A stretch of 64,000 nucleotides of DNA from an uncultured Alistipes sp. (GTDB taxonomy: Bacteria > Bacteroidota > Bacteroidia > Bacteroidales > Rikenellaceae), in contig CANQGQ010000005.1 in NCBI GenBank assembly GCA_947623305.1, positions 62,001 to 126,000 of the forward strand. Reading direction: 5' to 3'. The stretch's first letter is position 1. Each line of letters opens with the position of its first letter. Positions 1 through 8,526 of this stretch are shown in pieces. The position numbers and the translations under genes are program-made. The notes below the pieces were generated by a model that saw nothing but the letters and a program-made list of their open reading frames with translations, did not search any database and was not told the origin of the DNA.

Positions 1-867
1 GCCTTCGCCAAGGTTTGTTCCGACAATCATATCCGCTTGTTGCTCTCCGTGCCTTACGACAACATCGGGGCTTTGTGGTTCGAGGAGCCGCTCGACCCGT
101 GTGTGAAGTTGATCTGCTGCGAGAAGGGCGGGGACTATTTCGATGCCATCTATCTTTCGGACCTGGCACTGAAGTGCCCCGGATTTTATGCCGAGGGCGG
201 TGCGAAAAACGTCGCTCGCCGCGACGGCATGGCCACGACCGTGCTTTCGGCCGTAATGGCGATCGGCCGTATTCCCGACTACTATTTCCAGGCGGTCGGC
301 AGCGGTACGGGTGCGATCGCTGCGTGGGAGGCGAATATGCGTTTGCTGGACGACGGGCGTTTCGGAACCAATACCATGAAGTTGATGGTTTCGCAGAATG
401 CGCCCTTCGTGCCGATGTACGACGCTTGGCGGGCCGATTCCCGCAAGATGCTGGATTACGAGGAGGACAAGGCCCGTCGCGATGCCGAAATCATCGACGC
501 CAAGGTGTTGTCGAACCGTCGGCCGCCCTATGGGATTACGGGAGGCCTTTACGATGCGCTGAAAACGACGCACGGCGAGGTGTTCGCGATCACCAATGCG
601 CAGGAGCGCAAGGCCTGCAAACTGTTCGAGGAGTTGGAAGGAATCGACATCTATTCGGCGGCGGGCGTCGCGACGGCTTCGTTGATCAAGGCGGTGGCCG
701 ACGGCAAGGTCGAGAAGGATGCCTGCATCATGCTCAACATCACGGGCGGCGGCGAAAAACGGCTCAAAGCGGGAAAAGCGATGTGGCAGCTCGCGCCGAG
801 CGAGATTTTCTCCCTGACGCCGGACAAAGACGAGGTGGTCGCCAAGGTGAGCGCGTTGTTCGACTGA
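1..867 (+). CDS. Cysteate synthase-like PLP enzyme (3' part; 5' end outside window)
   Basis: The frame is open from base 1 to the TGA at 865-867, giving the last 288 residues of a protein expected to be about 430 long. It belongs to the fold-type II PLP family of threonine and cysteate synthases. Telling stretches are GAKNVARRDG, the QAVGSGTGAIAAWEA loop, IDIYSAAGVATASLI and MLNITGGGEKR near the end; these resemble the archaeal/Bacteroidetes cysteate synthase branch, which makes L-cysteate from phosphoserine and sulfite. The PLP lysine lies upstream, outside the window. Cysteate is the head-group precursor of the sulfonolipids (capnine and sulfobacin type) typical of Alistipes. A strong terminator follows. 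The alternative is an ordinary threonine synthase paralogue. Confidence 0.72.
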   Translation, partial: AFAKVCSDNHIRLLLSVPYDNIGALWFEEPLDPCVKLICCEKGGDYFDAIYLSDLALKCPGFYAEGGAKNVARRDGMATTVLSAVMAIGRIPDYYFQAVGSGTGAIAAWEANMRLLDDGRFGTNTMKLMVSQNAPFVPMYDAWRADSRKMLDYEEDKARRDAEIIDAKVLSNRRPPYGITGGLYDALKTTHGEVFAITNAQERKACKLFEELEGIDIYSAAGVATASLIKAVADGKVEKDACIMLNITGGGEKRLKAGKAMWQLAPSEIFSLTPDKDEVVAKVSALFD

Positions 868-900
868 TTCGACGGAATCGTGCTACGATTACCCGGTTGC

Positions 901-944
901 ATGTTCTGCGGAATTCGATTCGAAATTCCGCAGAACATTTTTTT
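901..944 (+). terminator. Rho-independent terminator after the cysteate synthase-like gene
   Basis: A perfect 14-bp inverted repeat (901-914 with 925-938) and a 10-base loop are followed by a run of T at 939-944. It starts 34 bases after the stop codon. The next gene's -7 box begins only 11 bases further on. Confidence 0.85.
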
Positions 945-954
945 CGAAAAATCG

Positions 955-962
955 TATCTTTG
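955..962 (+). promoter_or_regulatory. Promoter -7 box for the TonB-dependent receptor
   Basis: TATCTTTG matches the Bacteroidetes -7 consensus TAnnTTTG exactly. No clear TTG sits at the -33 distance because the terminator occupies that space. The leader to the ATG at 1031 is about 62 bases, too short to hold a cobalamin riboswitch. Confidence 0.65.
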
Positions 963-1030
963 CATCGGCTCGGACGAGCGATTCTCGACTGCCGTCCGTG
1001 CTGCAAAACCTAATTTAATAAAACAACAAG

Positions 1031-3016
1031 ATGAAAAACATCTCGACGAACAGGATTCCCTGTTTCCGGCGATGGAACCGCAAGGGCTGGTCGGTCTTTG
1101 CGAGTTTGCATCGTCAGGTAATGATCGGAGTGCTTTCGGTGTCGATGTCCATTCTCTTGCTGTCTGCCCAGCACGTCGCTGCGCAGGAGGCCGATTCGAC
1201 GGTCGTCCGCTCGTTGCGGATCGACGAGGTCGGCATCTCGGGGAGCCAGAGCTCCCCGATGCGCAACGTGTTGGCGGTAACTCCGCTTTTCGATCGGAAA
1301 GCGCAGGCTGCGGCCCCTGTCCAGACTCTGGAAGCCGCGCTGCGTCTGACGCCGTCGATCGACCTGCGGGAGCGAGGCGGCAAGGGTGCACAAGCGGACA
1401 TCGCTATCCGAGGCGGCTCTTTCGATCAGACGATGGTGCTGTTGAACGGCATCGACTTCACCGATGTCCGCACCGGACATCAATCCCATTCGCTGCCGGT
1501 CGATCTGGAAGCGATTTCGGCCATCGAACTGGTCGACGGATTGCCCGGGGTCGGCGCGTATGCCGGCGCGGTGAATATCCGCACGGCTCCGCTGATGCCC
1601 GATTATCTGCGATTCGATGCTTCGGGCGGCAGTTACGGGTACGGGTATGCCAACCTCTCCGGTGCGGTAACCGGCCAACGGTTCTCTTTGCTCGGCACGG
1701 TCTCTTATCGGCGCAGCGACGGCTATCGGCACAACACCGATTTCGATAATTGCAATGCTTTCGTGCGAGCGACCTGGGAGACGCGGCGGACCGGTTATTT
1801 CGAATTTCAGACCGGTTATCAAACGCGCGAATTCGGTTCCAACGGGTTCTATGCCGCCTACAATCCCGATCAGTGGGAACGCACCTCTACGGCGTTGGCT
1901 TCGTTGCGGTGGCAAAAAGAGTTCGGCCGTTTTTCGGTCGGAGCCTCGGCCAGCTATCGAAAAAATTTCGACCGTTACGACTGGACGCGCGGCACGGCGA
2001 TGAACCGGCACCATACCGATAACGTCGGAGCCGGGTTGTGGGCCGATTGCCGATGGTCGGGCGGCGTTACGTCGTTGGGCGGAAATTATGCGTACAATCA
2101 CATCTACAGTACGAATCTCGGCGAATTGCTCGATGTGCCGCACGGCGTTTACACGCATGGCAAGGCGCGGCATACGGGCAACATTTGGATGCGCCATACC
2201 GTGCAGGGGCGGCGTTTCGATGCGGCGGCCTCGGTGGGAATCAGTCTGACGCCTTACGGCGAATCGGCGCTTTGGAGTCTTTCCGGAGGATTCCATCCGA
2301 CAGCCGAATTTTATGTGAAAGCCGGTATCTCGCAGTCGATGCGCCTGCCGACCTTCACCGATCTCTATTACAGTTCGCCGGCCCAAATCAACAACCTCGA
2401 CCTGGTGCCGGAACACGCTGTTACTTACCGCATCGACGCCGATTATACGAAGCGTCGCTGGAGCTTCCGGGCTGCGGCTTATTATCGGGCCGGACGCGAC
2501 ATCATCGACTGGGTGCGACGCGAAGACATGGGCGGCAAATGGCATTCCGAACAGACGAGCCGGTTGGATACCTACGGCGTGGAGCTGACGGGCGTCTATG
2601 CGACGGACGAAGGTTTTTTGCGTCGGGCCGCTTTGTCGTACGGCTACACCACGACCGACCGGAATACCGATGTCGAAGCGCAAAGTGCGATGGATTTCAT
2701 GCGCCACAAGGCGGCTTTGTCGGTCGAAGTGCGTTTTTTGCGACGGATGTCGTTCGCATTGACCGGCTCCGTCTATGACCGGAACGGCAGTTATACGGAT
2801 TATCCGATTGCCGGAAACTCGCAGGTGAAAACGTTGCGCGACTTCAAGCCTTACTTCCTGTTGGACGGCCGATTGTCTTGGTCGAAAGGCATTTGCCGAT
2901 TGTATGTCGATGCTACGAACTTGACGGATACCCGTTATTGCGATATGGGTGGCATCCCGTTGCCCGGAACGTGGATAACGGGCGGTATGACGCTGACCAT
3001 CGGCATGCGTCGGTAA
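1031..3016 (+). CDS. Small TonB-dependent outer membrane receptor
   Basis: A 661-residue receptor that would import a scarce ligand across the outer membrane using TonB energy. A long N-terminal export region (about 50 residues, ending near the AQ at 51-52) has a basic-aromatic stretch (RRWNRKGWSVFASL) ahead of the hydrophobic core. The plug domain follows at about 60-190, including RGGSFDQTMVLLNGI; the rest is beta-barrel with a typical NLTDTRY near the C-terminus. It lacks the N-terminal carboxypeptidase-like domain of SusC proteins, and no SusD is adjacent. Size and plug sequence resemble BtuB-like or siderophore receptors, but the ligand cannot be read from the sequence. The last residues are basic rather than aromatic, unusual for a barrel. 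It stands alone between its own promoter and a terminator. Confidence 0.85.
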   Translation: MKNISTNRIPCFRRWNRKGWSVFASLHRQVMIGVLSVSMSILLLSAQHVAAQEADSTVVRSLRIDEVGISGSQSSPMRNVLAVTPLFDRKAQAAAPVQTLEAALRLTPSIDLRERGGKGAQADIAIRGGSFDQTMVLLNGIDFTDVRTGHQSHSLPVDLEAISAIELVDGLPGVGAYAGAVNIRTAPLMPDYLRFDASGGSYGYGYANLSGAVTGQRFSLLGTVSYRRSDGYRHNTDFDNCNAFVRATWETRRTGYFEFQTGYQTREFGSNGFYAAYNPDQWERTSTALASLRWQKEFGRFSVGASASYRKNFDRYDWTRGTAMNRHHTDNVGAGLWADCRWSGGVTSLGGNYAYNHIYSTNLGELLDVPHGVYTHGKARHTGNIWMRHTVQGRRFDAAASVGISLTPYGESALWSLSGGFHPTAEFYVKAGISQSMRLPTFTDLYYSSPAQINNLDLVPEHAVTYRIDADYTKRRWSFRAAAYYRAGRDIIDWVRREDMGGKWHSEQTSRLDTYGVELTGVYATDEGFLRRAALSYGYTTTDRNTDVEAQSAMDFMRHKAALSVEVRFLRRMSFALTGSVYDRNGSYTDYPIAGNSQVKTLRDFKPYFLLDGRLSWSKGICRLYVDATNLTDTRYCDMGGIPLPGTWITGGMTLTIGMRR

Positions 3017-3061
3017 TTCGTGCCAATGATGCGAATCGAAATCGTTCGCAAACGTATATGA

Positions 3062-3098
3062 AAACAGCCCCGCTCAACGAGCGGGGCTGTTTCGTTTT
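3062..3098. terminator. Bidirectional terminator between convergent outer membrane genes
   Basis: A 14-bp stem (3062-3075 with 3079-3092) around a 3-base loop has A-runs on the left and T-runs on the right, so it can end transcripts from both the receptor and the porin gene. Confidence 0.85.
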
Positions 3099-3114
3099 GC
3101 AGCGTCTTCCGGCA

Positions 3115-4467
3115 TCAGAAGTTGTATTGCAGAAGGAGTTGTGCGCGGTTGGCATGGTTCTTCATTCCGTCCATGTTTTTGCGCGTGCCGTAGAGATATT
3201 CGGCGGCCAGTTTGCAGCGCGGAGTCATCGAATAGAAGATATTGCCGAAAATGTATTGTCCTTGACGGTATTCGTCGTTGGCGAAATAGCCGTTTTTATG
3301 CTGGATGCGAACCATCGAATAACCTCCGGAGAGAGCGACCCGACGCGACAGATTGATTTGGGCTGCTGCTTGCCATCCCCACATCGGCATGGTCTGGATC
3401 TGTTCGGGATTGGCCGGATTGGGCGTGAAGTCGAGGCCGGCTCCCTTCAAATCCTGAATGTACGGTGTGATGCCCTCGCCGTAAATGCCGTTCATGAAGA
3501 GCTGGAACCACGGACATACTTTGATGTGGCCGCTGAACTGGGCACCCCAGCCGAACAGCGAGGTGTTGTTGCCGGTGCGAAGGTTGTGGGCATACAGATT
3601 GCGGAATACGGCCGATGCGCGAAGATGGCTTTCACGGTTGGCGCCCCAGGCTACTTGCAGGTAGACCGGGAAATCGGGCATACGCTGCGGCAGCGGTGCG
3701 AAATAATCGTTGTAGGTGGCGCTCACGTCGGGCATTTCGGCTGCCAGACCGAAAGTCATGTGGTCGTGTGCGAAAGAGACTTCGTAACGCAGCATCGTCG
3801 CGAACTGGAGATTGTAGGCGTTGGGACCTTGGAAGTCGATCGTCGTAGGTGCGGCTTGCAGGTCGCAGAAGGTGGTGATGTCGCGACCGATCGTAAAGCC
3901 CTTGAACGAAACGTAGGCCGAACGCAGACGGGGAACATAGCTGCCCTGGGCACCGCCTCGGAAGTCGCCGTCGACATAGACTACGATGCGTCCCAGCGCA
4001 CGAGTATTGGCAATGGCTTTCAGGAAGAGGCGCGACGTCGAAGCATCCATCGTCAGCTTCTGACGGTTGGCATAGTTGCTGGTGATGGGTATATCGTAAG
4101 GCACGAAATCGAGATTATCCACGATTCCTTCGAACTCGTAGGCCGTGCGCAGCGCGATGTAACCGCCCAGAGCGAACGAGAACTTGTTGTTCTTGCTTGC
4201 GAAGACGAATTGAGGAAGTTCCGTCTGCTGGAAGCCCGGACGATGGGTCTCCAGATAGTCCTGCGTCGCTCCCTCGGCAGCCAGACGATTGAGCGCCGCT
4301 ACCTGTTGGGCCGCGCATACGTCGGAGTAGACCGTATCTACCTGATGCATGGAGATCAGATAGACCGTCGGCGTATATTCGCCGTTCCGTGCGGATCGCA
4401 TGCGGTGTTGCGCCGAGGCGGTGGTGGCCAGTAACAACGCCACGATCAGAAGTCGAAATGTTTTCAT
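3115..4467 (-). CDS. DcaP-like outer membrane porin
   Basis: About 450 residues starting MKTFRLLIVALLLATTASAQ, a clear signal peptide; an in-frame ATG four codons upstream (4479) is less likely. After a short helical N-terminal region, the body from about residue 95 (FSFALGGYIALRTAYEF) is a beta-barrel resembling the DcaP family of trimeric porins, and it ends in LLLQYNF with the terminal aromatic expected for outer membrane insertion. DcaP relatives pass small, often anionic solutes; the substrate here is unknown. It is monocistronic, converging with the TonB receptor across a shared terminator. Confidence 0.8.
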   Translation of the reverse strand: MKTFRLLIVALLLATTASAQHRMRSARNGEYTPTVYLISMHQVDTVYSDVCAAQQVAALNRLAAEGATQDYLETHRPGFQQTELPQFVFASKNNKFSFALGGYIALRTAYEFEGIVDNLDFVPYDIPITSNYANRQKLTMDASTSRLFLKAIANTRALGRIVVYVDGDFRGGAQGSYVPRLRSAYVSFKGFTIGRDITTFCDLQAAPTTIDFQGPNAYNLQFATMLRYEVSFAHDHMTFGLAAEMPDVSATYNDYFAPLPQRMPDFPVYLQVAWGANRESHLRASAVFRNLYAHNLRTGNNTSLFGWGAQFSGHIKVCPWFQLFMNGIYGEGITPYIQDLKGAGLDFTPNPANPEQIQTMPMWGWQAAAQINLSRRVALSGGYSMVRIQHKNGYFANDEYRQGQYIFGNIFYSMTPRCKLAAEYLYGTRKNMDGMKNHANRAQLLLQYNF

Positions 4468-4612
4468 AAGCCGAATCAATTTGGTTTTAAATGAACTTGT
4501 TCTGTTTTGTTTTTGGATTACAGCCAGTTAATACTCACCGTGGGTTTTGCAAGTTGTATGCCAAATAATCGTGCACGGATTTTGATTTTTAGAACGGCTC
4601 AGGCTTTTTTAT

Positions 4613-4620
4613 TAACTTTG
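4613..4620 (+). promoter_or_regulatory. Promoter -7 box for the metallophosphoesterase-ribD pair
   Basis: TAACTTTG fits TAnnTTTG, about 43 bases before the ATG at 4663. A TTG at the usual -33 spacing is not evident. The box lies inside the upstream extension of the open frame, supporting the downstream start. Confidence 0.6.
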
Positions 4621-4662
4621 CATCGCGAAAAAACGTTTGTCCGTATATATTTAAGGTGTGTT

Positions 4663-5826
4663 ATGACTTTCCTCTTTTTTTTCATCCTGTTGTTTTTGAC
4701 GGCGGTCGCTGCCGATTATTATTTCTGGAAGCGGCACCGTGCTTCGCTGCGCCGGCATCGGTGGCTCGCCGTGTGGATGGTCGGCAGCCATTTGCCGCTG
4801 CTCGTCATGATTCTTTCCGGATGGCTGGCTCGCGACAATACGACCGGTTCAGTATTCGTCGGTATATGGCTGTTCTGGAGCTGGCTGTTTTTGACGCTGC
4901 CGCGAATGGTCTATTATCTCTTTCGGCGGATGCATCTGCCTCGCGCGGGAATCGTGATCGGCGTCGGAGTGGCTGGTTCGTTGATTTGGGGCGCGACGAT
5001 CGGACGCACGACGCTGCACGTCAGTCGAACGGAAATCTGCTCGGCGAAACTCCCTGCGGCCTTCGACGGATTCCGGATCGTACAGCTCTCCGATATGCAC
5101 ATCGGTACGTTGGTCTCGCCGGAGCGGGAGTTGCAGCGGATCGTCGACAGCGTGGAAGCGTTGCAGCCCGATCTGATCGTTTTTACCGGCGACCTCGTCA
5201 ATATCCGTGCTTCGGAACTGAATGACCGGAATGCGGCTATTCTGCGCGGATTGCGCGCCCCTTACGGGGTACTTTCCGTAACCGGCAATCACGATGCGGG
5301 CGTCTATATCAAGGATTCGATTCGTCATCCGGCAGCCGAGAGTTTGCAGGAGGTGATCGCCTGGCAGCGACGGCAGGGGTGGCAGGTGTTGGAGGATACG
5401 ACAGTCTATCTGAACCGAGGCGGGGAGAGCATTTCGTTTTCCGGCATTTCATTCGATCCGGCCCTGCGCAAGAAACGGCACGATTCGGAACTTCCTCCGG
5501 CTCGATTGGATGTCGTCTATCGCGGCGTTCCCGATTCGTTGTTCAACATCACGGCGGTGCACCTTCCGCAACTTTGGACGCAGGTGCTCGACTTCGGATA
5601 CGGCGATCTGACGCTGTCCGGCCATGTCCATTCGATGCAGATGAAGCTGCGAATTTTCGGCCGCTCGTTCTCTCCGGCGCGTCTGCTTTACAAACGATGG
5701 AGCGGACGCTACGACGACGGGCCCCGTACCTTGTATATCAACGACGGAACCGGATATGTCCTCTATCCGATGCGATTGGGCGCCTGGCCCGAAATCTCTT
5801 TGATAACGCTTCGACGATGCGAATAA
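4663..5826 (+). CDS. Membrane-anchored metallophosphoesterase (calcineurin-like)
   Basis: A 387-residue protein with about four N-terminal membrane helices (from MTFLFFFILLFL) and a phosphoesterase domain from about residue 125. The metal-binding signatures are in order: LSDMHIG, FTGDLVN, VTGNHD and LSGHVHS. Members of this YkuE/YaeI-like group hydrolyse phosphate esters or pyrophosphate bonds, sometimes of lipid precursors; the substrate is unknown. The frame stays open upstream to 4507, but the first 52 codons cover the promoter and look non-coding, so I start at 4663. Its last ten bases overlap the start of the ribD-like gene, implying coupled translation. Confidence 0.85.
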   Translation: MTFLFFFILLFLTAVAADYYFWKRHRASLRRHRWLAVWMVGSHLPLLVMILSGWLARDNTTGSVFVGIWLFWSWLFLTLPRMVYYLFRRMHLPRAGIVIGVGVAGSLIWGATIGRTTLHVSRTEICSAKLPAAFDGFRIVQLSDMHIGTLVSPERELQRIVDSVEALQPDLIVFTGDLVNIRASELNDRNAAILRGLRAPYGVLSVTGNHDAGVYIKDSIRHPAAESLQEVIAWQRRQGWQVLEDTTVYLNRGGESISFSGISFDPALRKKRHDSELPPARLDVVYRGVPDSLFNITAVHLPQLWTQVLDFGYGDLTLSGHVHSMQMKLRIFGRSFSPARLLYKRWSGRYDDGPRTLYINDGTGYVLYPMRLGAWPEISLITLRRCE

Positions 5827-6893
5827 CCCTCTCTTTCGCCGCGACTGCCGACGGCTTTCTGGATGATACGTCGTCGCAGCGGTTGATGATCTCCACGCCC
5901 GAAGATTGGGCGGCGGTCGGTCGTTTGCGGGCCGATTGCGATGCGATTCTCGTCGGGGCGGAGACGCTTCGCCGCGACGATCCGGCTTTGCTGCTGCGCG
6001 ATGAATCGGCGCGTCAGCGACGGCTGGCGAACGGTTTGCGGCCCGACGGGACGAAAGTAACGCTGACCGCTTCGGGGCGGCTCGATCCTTCGCTGCGCTT
6101 TTTTACGGAGGGCGATGCGGATCGTTTCGTCTTTTCGACGCACGATCTGCCCGCCTTGCACGATCGGGCTGCGATCATCGCCTCCGATGAACCGTTGACC
6201 GCCTGCCGGATCGTTACGGAGCTCGAAAAACGGGGCATCGGCCATTTGTTGGTCGAAGGCGGTGCGCATGTTCTGCGGATGTTTCTGGATGAAGGGATGG
6301 CCGATACGGTGCGGGTGGCGGTCAATCCGGCCCTGACGCTCGGTGAAACTGGATACGCTCGATTCGCTTTCCGACCGCCGGCCGGAACCGCGTGTACGAC
6401 CGAAAATCTGGGCGGTATGTGCGTTACGACTTGCGAGCTGCATCCCGATACGACGGTGGAGGATCGGCTGCGGCTTCGACAGGCGATCGAAGCGAGTCGG
6501 CAATCTTTGCCTTGTGCCACCTCCTATCGGGTGGGGGCCGTGATCGTTACCCGCAAGGGCGAAATTTTCACGGGCTATACGCACGAACATTCCGCTACGC
6601 ATCATGCCGAACAGGAGGCGGTCGTCAAGGCATTGGCTGCCGGTGCGGATTTGCGGGGCGGGGCGATCTACTCTTCGATGGAACCCTGTTCACGTCGGGC
6701 CAGCGAACCGGAAAGCTGTACGCAGCTAATTATCCGTCTCGGATTCGCCCATGTGGCATTCGCGCTTTATGAACCGGATCGTTTCGTCGATTGCCGCGGG
6801 GCGCTTACGCTGCGCGAAGCCGGAATCGACGTCCGGACCTATCCCGATTTGGGCGACGAGGTGCGGACCGTCAACGCCCATCTTTGGCATTGA
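5817..6893 (+). CDS. RibD-like riboflavin deaminase/reductase with inverted domain order
   Basis: A 358-residue protein with both activities expected of RibD, but reversed. Residues 1-215 form the DHFR-like pyrimidine reductase, with DAILVGAETLRRDDP at 43-56 and LLVEGGAHVLRMFL at 144-157. Residues 215-358 form the zinc deaminase, with the HAE ligand motif at 263-265 and the cysteine pair C291/C301 (PC...C). In the usual bacterial RibD the deaminase comes first. It would deaminate and reduce the GTP-derived pyrimidine in riboflavin synthesis. The ATG at 5817 overlaps the upstream stop. A canonical ribD may exist elsewhere; in that case this could act on a related pyrimidine. Confidence 0.82.
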   Translation: MRITLSFAATADGFLDDTSSQRLMISTPEDWAAVGRLRADCDAILVGAETLRRDDPALLLRDESARQRRLANGLRPDGTKVTLTASGRLDPSLRFFTEGDADRFVFSTHDLPALHDRAAIIASDEPLTACRIVTELEKRGIGHLLVEGGAHVLRMFLDEGMADTVRVAVNPALTLGETGYARFAFRPPAGTACTTENLGGMCVTTCELHPDTTVEDRLRLRQAIEASRQSLPCATSYRVGAVIVTRKGEIFTGYTHEHSATHHAEQEAVVKALAAGADLRGGAIYSSMEPCSRRASEPESCTQLIIRLGFAHVAFALYEPDRFVDCRGALTLREAGIDVRTYPDLGDEVRTVNAHLWH

Positions 6894-7026
6894 GATCGTT
6901 CGGATCGTTTTAATCGTGTTTCGAATGGGCCGAAACGATCGGTTGCATTCGGAAATGTCGTTCTATTTGCAGGAGCCGTCTTTCGGATGCCGGAACATGC
7001 CTGTTTCGGTCGCTAACGATTGACGG

Positions 7027-8526
7027 ATGAAGATTCGTTTACAACTTTTGCTCGTCGGATTGGCGGCGGGGTTCTCTGCACCGGCCGCAGCCCGAACGCT
7101 CGCATCGCCGGAGCGGTCGGATACGCTTCCGGTTTATCGCACGTTGACGCTCGAAGATGCGTTGGCGATCATGTTCACGGAAAATTCCGCCCTCAAAGCG
7201 ACGGCTCACGAAGAACATGCCGCTGCCCAACAACGGCGTGCCGCCATCGGTTTGCGCGCACCGCAAATCGGCGTAACCGGCGCTTATGCCTATCTTTCGA
7301 AAGATATCGGTTTCGATTTCAACGGGTTGAAGGCACCGGTAACCGATCTCTCCGGCAAATTGCTCCCGCTGGTACCCGAAGGGCTGCGGCCCGAGATAAC
7401 CGGTTTCGTCGGCCAGTTGACGAAAGCCGATTGGTTCTTGGAATTGCAAAATCGCAGCGTCGGCACGATCGGCGGCGAGGTGAGTCTCCCGATCTGGTTG
7501 GGCGGAAAGATTAATGCGGCCAACCGTGCCGCGGAAATCAACGAACGAACCGTCGGCGAGCAGGGCCGACAGACCCGCAATGCCCTCGTCTCCGAATTGG
7601 TCGAACGTTATTTCGGACTGGCGCTTGCCAAACAGGTCGTCGAGGTGCGGCGGCGGGTGGTCGACGGGGTGCGGCAGCATCTGGCGGATGCCGAGGCGCT
7701 CGAACGCGACGGCATGATCGCTCGGAGCGAACGGCTCTATGTGGAATTCAAGTTGGCCGAAGCCGAACGCGATTTTTCCGATGCTCGGCTTCAGATGCAA
7801 ACCGTGGCCACCGCGCTGAACAACACGCTGGGGCGCAGCGGGGAGTGGATGCCGTTGACGGCGATGTTTCTGCTCGACGGGCTCGAACCGATGGACTATT
7901 TCCGCCGGTCGGCGCTCGATCATAATCCGTTGTTGCAGCAGGTGGCGTTGAAATACCGTTTGGCCGAAGAGGGCGTCAAAGTGCAGCGGGCCGATTTCCT
8001 GCCGCAGGTCGCAGCGGTCGGCGGCGGAACATTCTACAATTATCAGGTTTCGGGCCTTGTGCCGCGTTGGGCGGTCGGGGTCGGCGTGCGGATCAAAATT
8101 TTCGACGGGTTGAGCCGTGAATACCATTATTCGGCGGCCCGGGCGACGGTTCGCCGCGTCGGCGAGTTGCAATCGCAGGCGGAACGCGACGTCGAGGTGC
8201 TGGTCGAGCAGCTCTACAACGAATTGATGAACTGCCGCAACCGGATGCGTTCGCTCGATGCTTCGTTGGCATTCGCCGAATCCTATCTCAAGATGAAAGA
8301 CGCCGCCTTTCGCGAAGGGATGGCCACCTCGACCGAGTTGATCGACGCCGAACTGGATCTGGCGGGCGTGCGAACCCAACGGCTTCAGAATGCCTACGAC
8401 TACGATCGGCTGTTGGCCCGGCTGCTGGAAGCGGCCGGTATCAGCCACGAATTTCCGGATTATCTTCGTCGGCCGGATGCCGTAGTCGTCCTGTTCGATA
8501 AAAATCAAACCGACCATGAATCGTAA
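7027..8526 (+). CDS. TolC-family outer membrane efflux protein
   Basis: A 499-residue protein with signal peptide (MKIRLQLLLVGLAAGFSAPAAA) and two outer membrane efflux repeats, beginning with TLEDALAIMFTENSALKA at about 40-57. Long helical stretches rich in A, E, Q and R (about 160-260 and 380-480) fit the periplasmic tunnel of TolC. It would form the outer membrane exit duct of a tripartite exporter. It is the first of four genes; the next start overlaps its stop by 11 bases. No perfect -7 box is visible in the 133 bases upstream. Confidence 0.92.
   Translation: MKIRLQLLLVGLAAGFSAPAAARTLASPERSDTLPVYRTLTLEDALAIMFTENSALKATAHEEHAAAQQRRAAIGLRAPQIGVTGAYAYLSKDIGFDFNGLKAPVTDLSGKLLPLVPEGLRPEITGFVGQLTKADWFLELQNRSVGTIGGEVSLPIWLGGKINAANRAAEINERTVGEQGRQTRNALVSELVERYFGLALAKQVVEVRRRVVDGVRQHLADAEALERDGMIARSERLYVEFKLAEAERDFSDARLQMQTVATALNNTLGRSGEWMPLTAMFLLDGLEPMDYFRRSALDHNPLLQQVALKYRLAEEGVKVQRADFLPQVAAVGGGTFYNYQVSGLVPRWAVGVGVRIKIFDGLSREYHYSAARATVRRVGELQSQAERDVEVLVEQLYNELMNCRNRMRSLDASLAFAESYLKMKDAAFREGMATSTELIDAELDLAGVRTQRLQNAYDYDRLLARLLEAAGISHEFPDYLRRPDAVVVLFDKNQTDHES

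Noticed and set aside
963..1030. Cobalamin riboswitch ahead of the BtuB-like receptor
   Set aside because: The leader is about 62 bases and lacks any B12-box-like fold; the element needs roughly 200 bases.
1010..2707. Long open frame on the minus strand opposite the TonB receptor
   Set aside because: It lies antisense to a gene with clear family motifs; the translation is rich in Arg, Ile and Gly without recognisable motifs, as expected for the complement of a GC-rich coding sequence.
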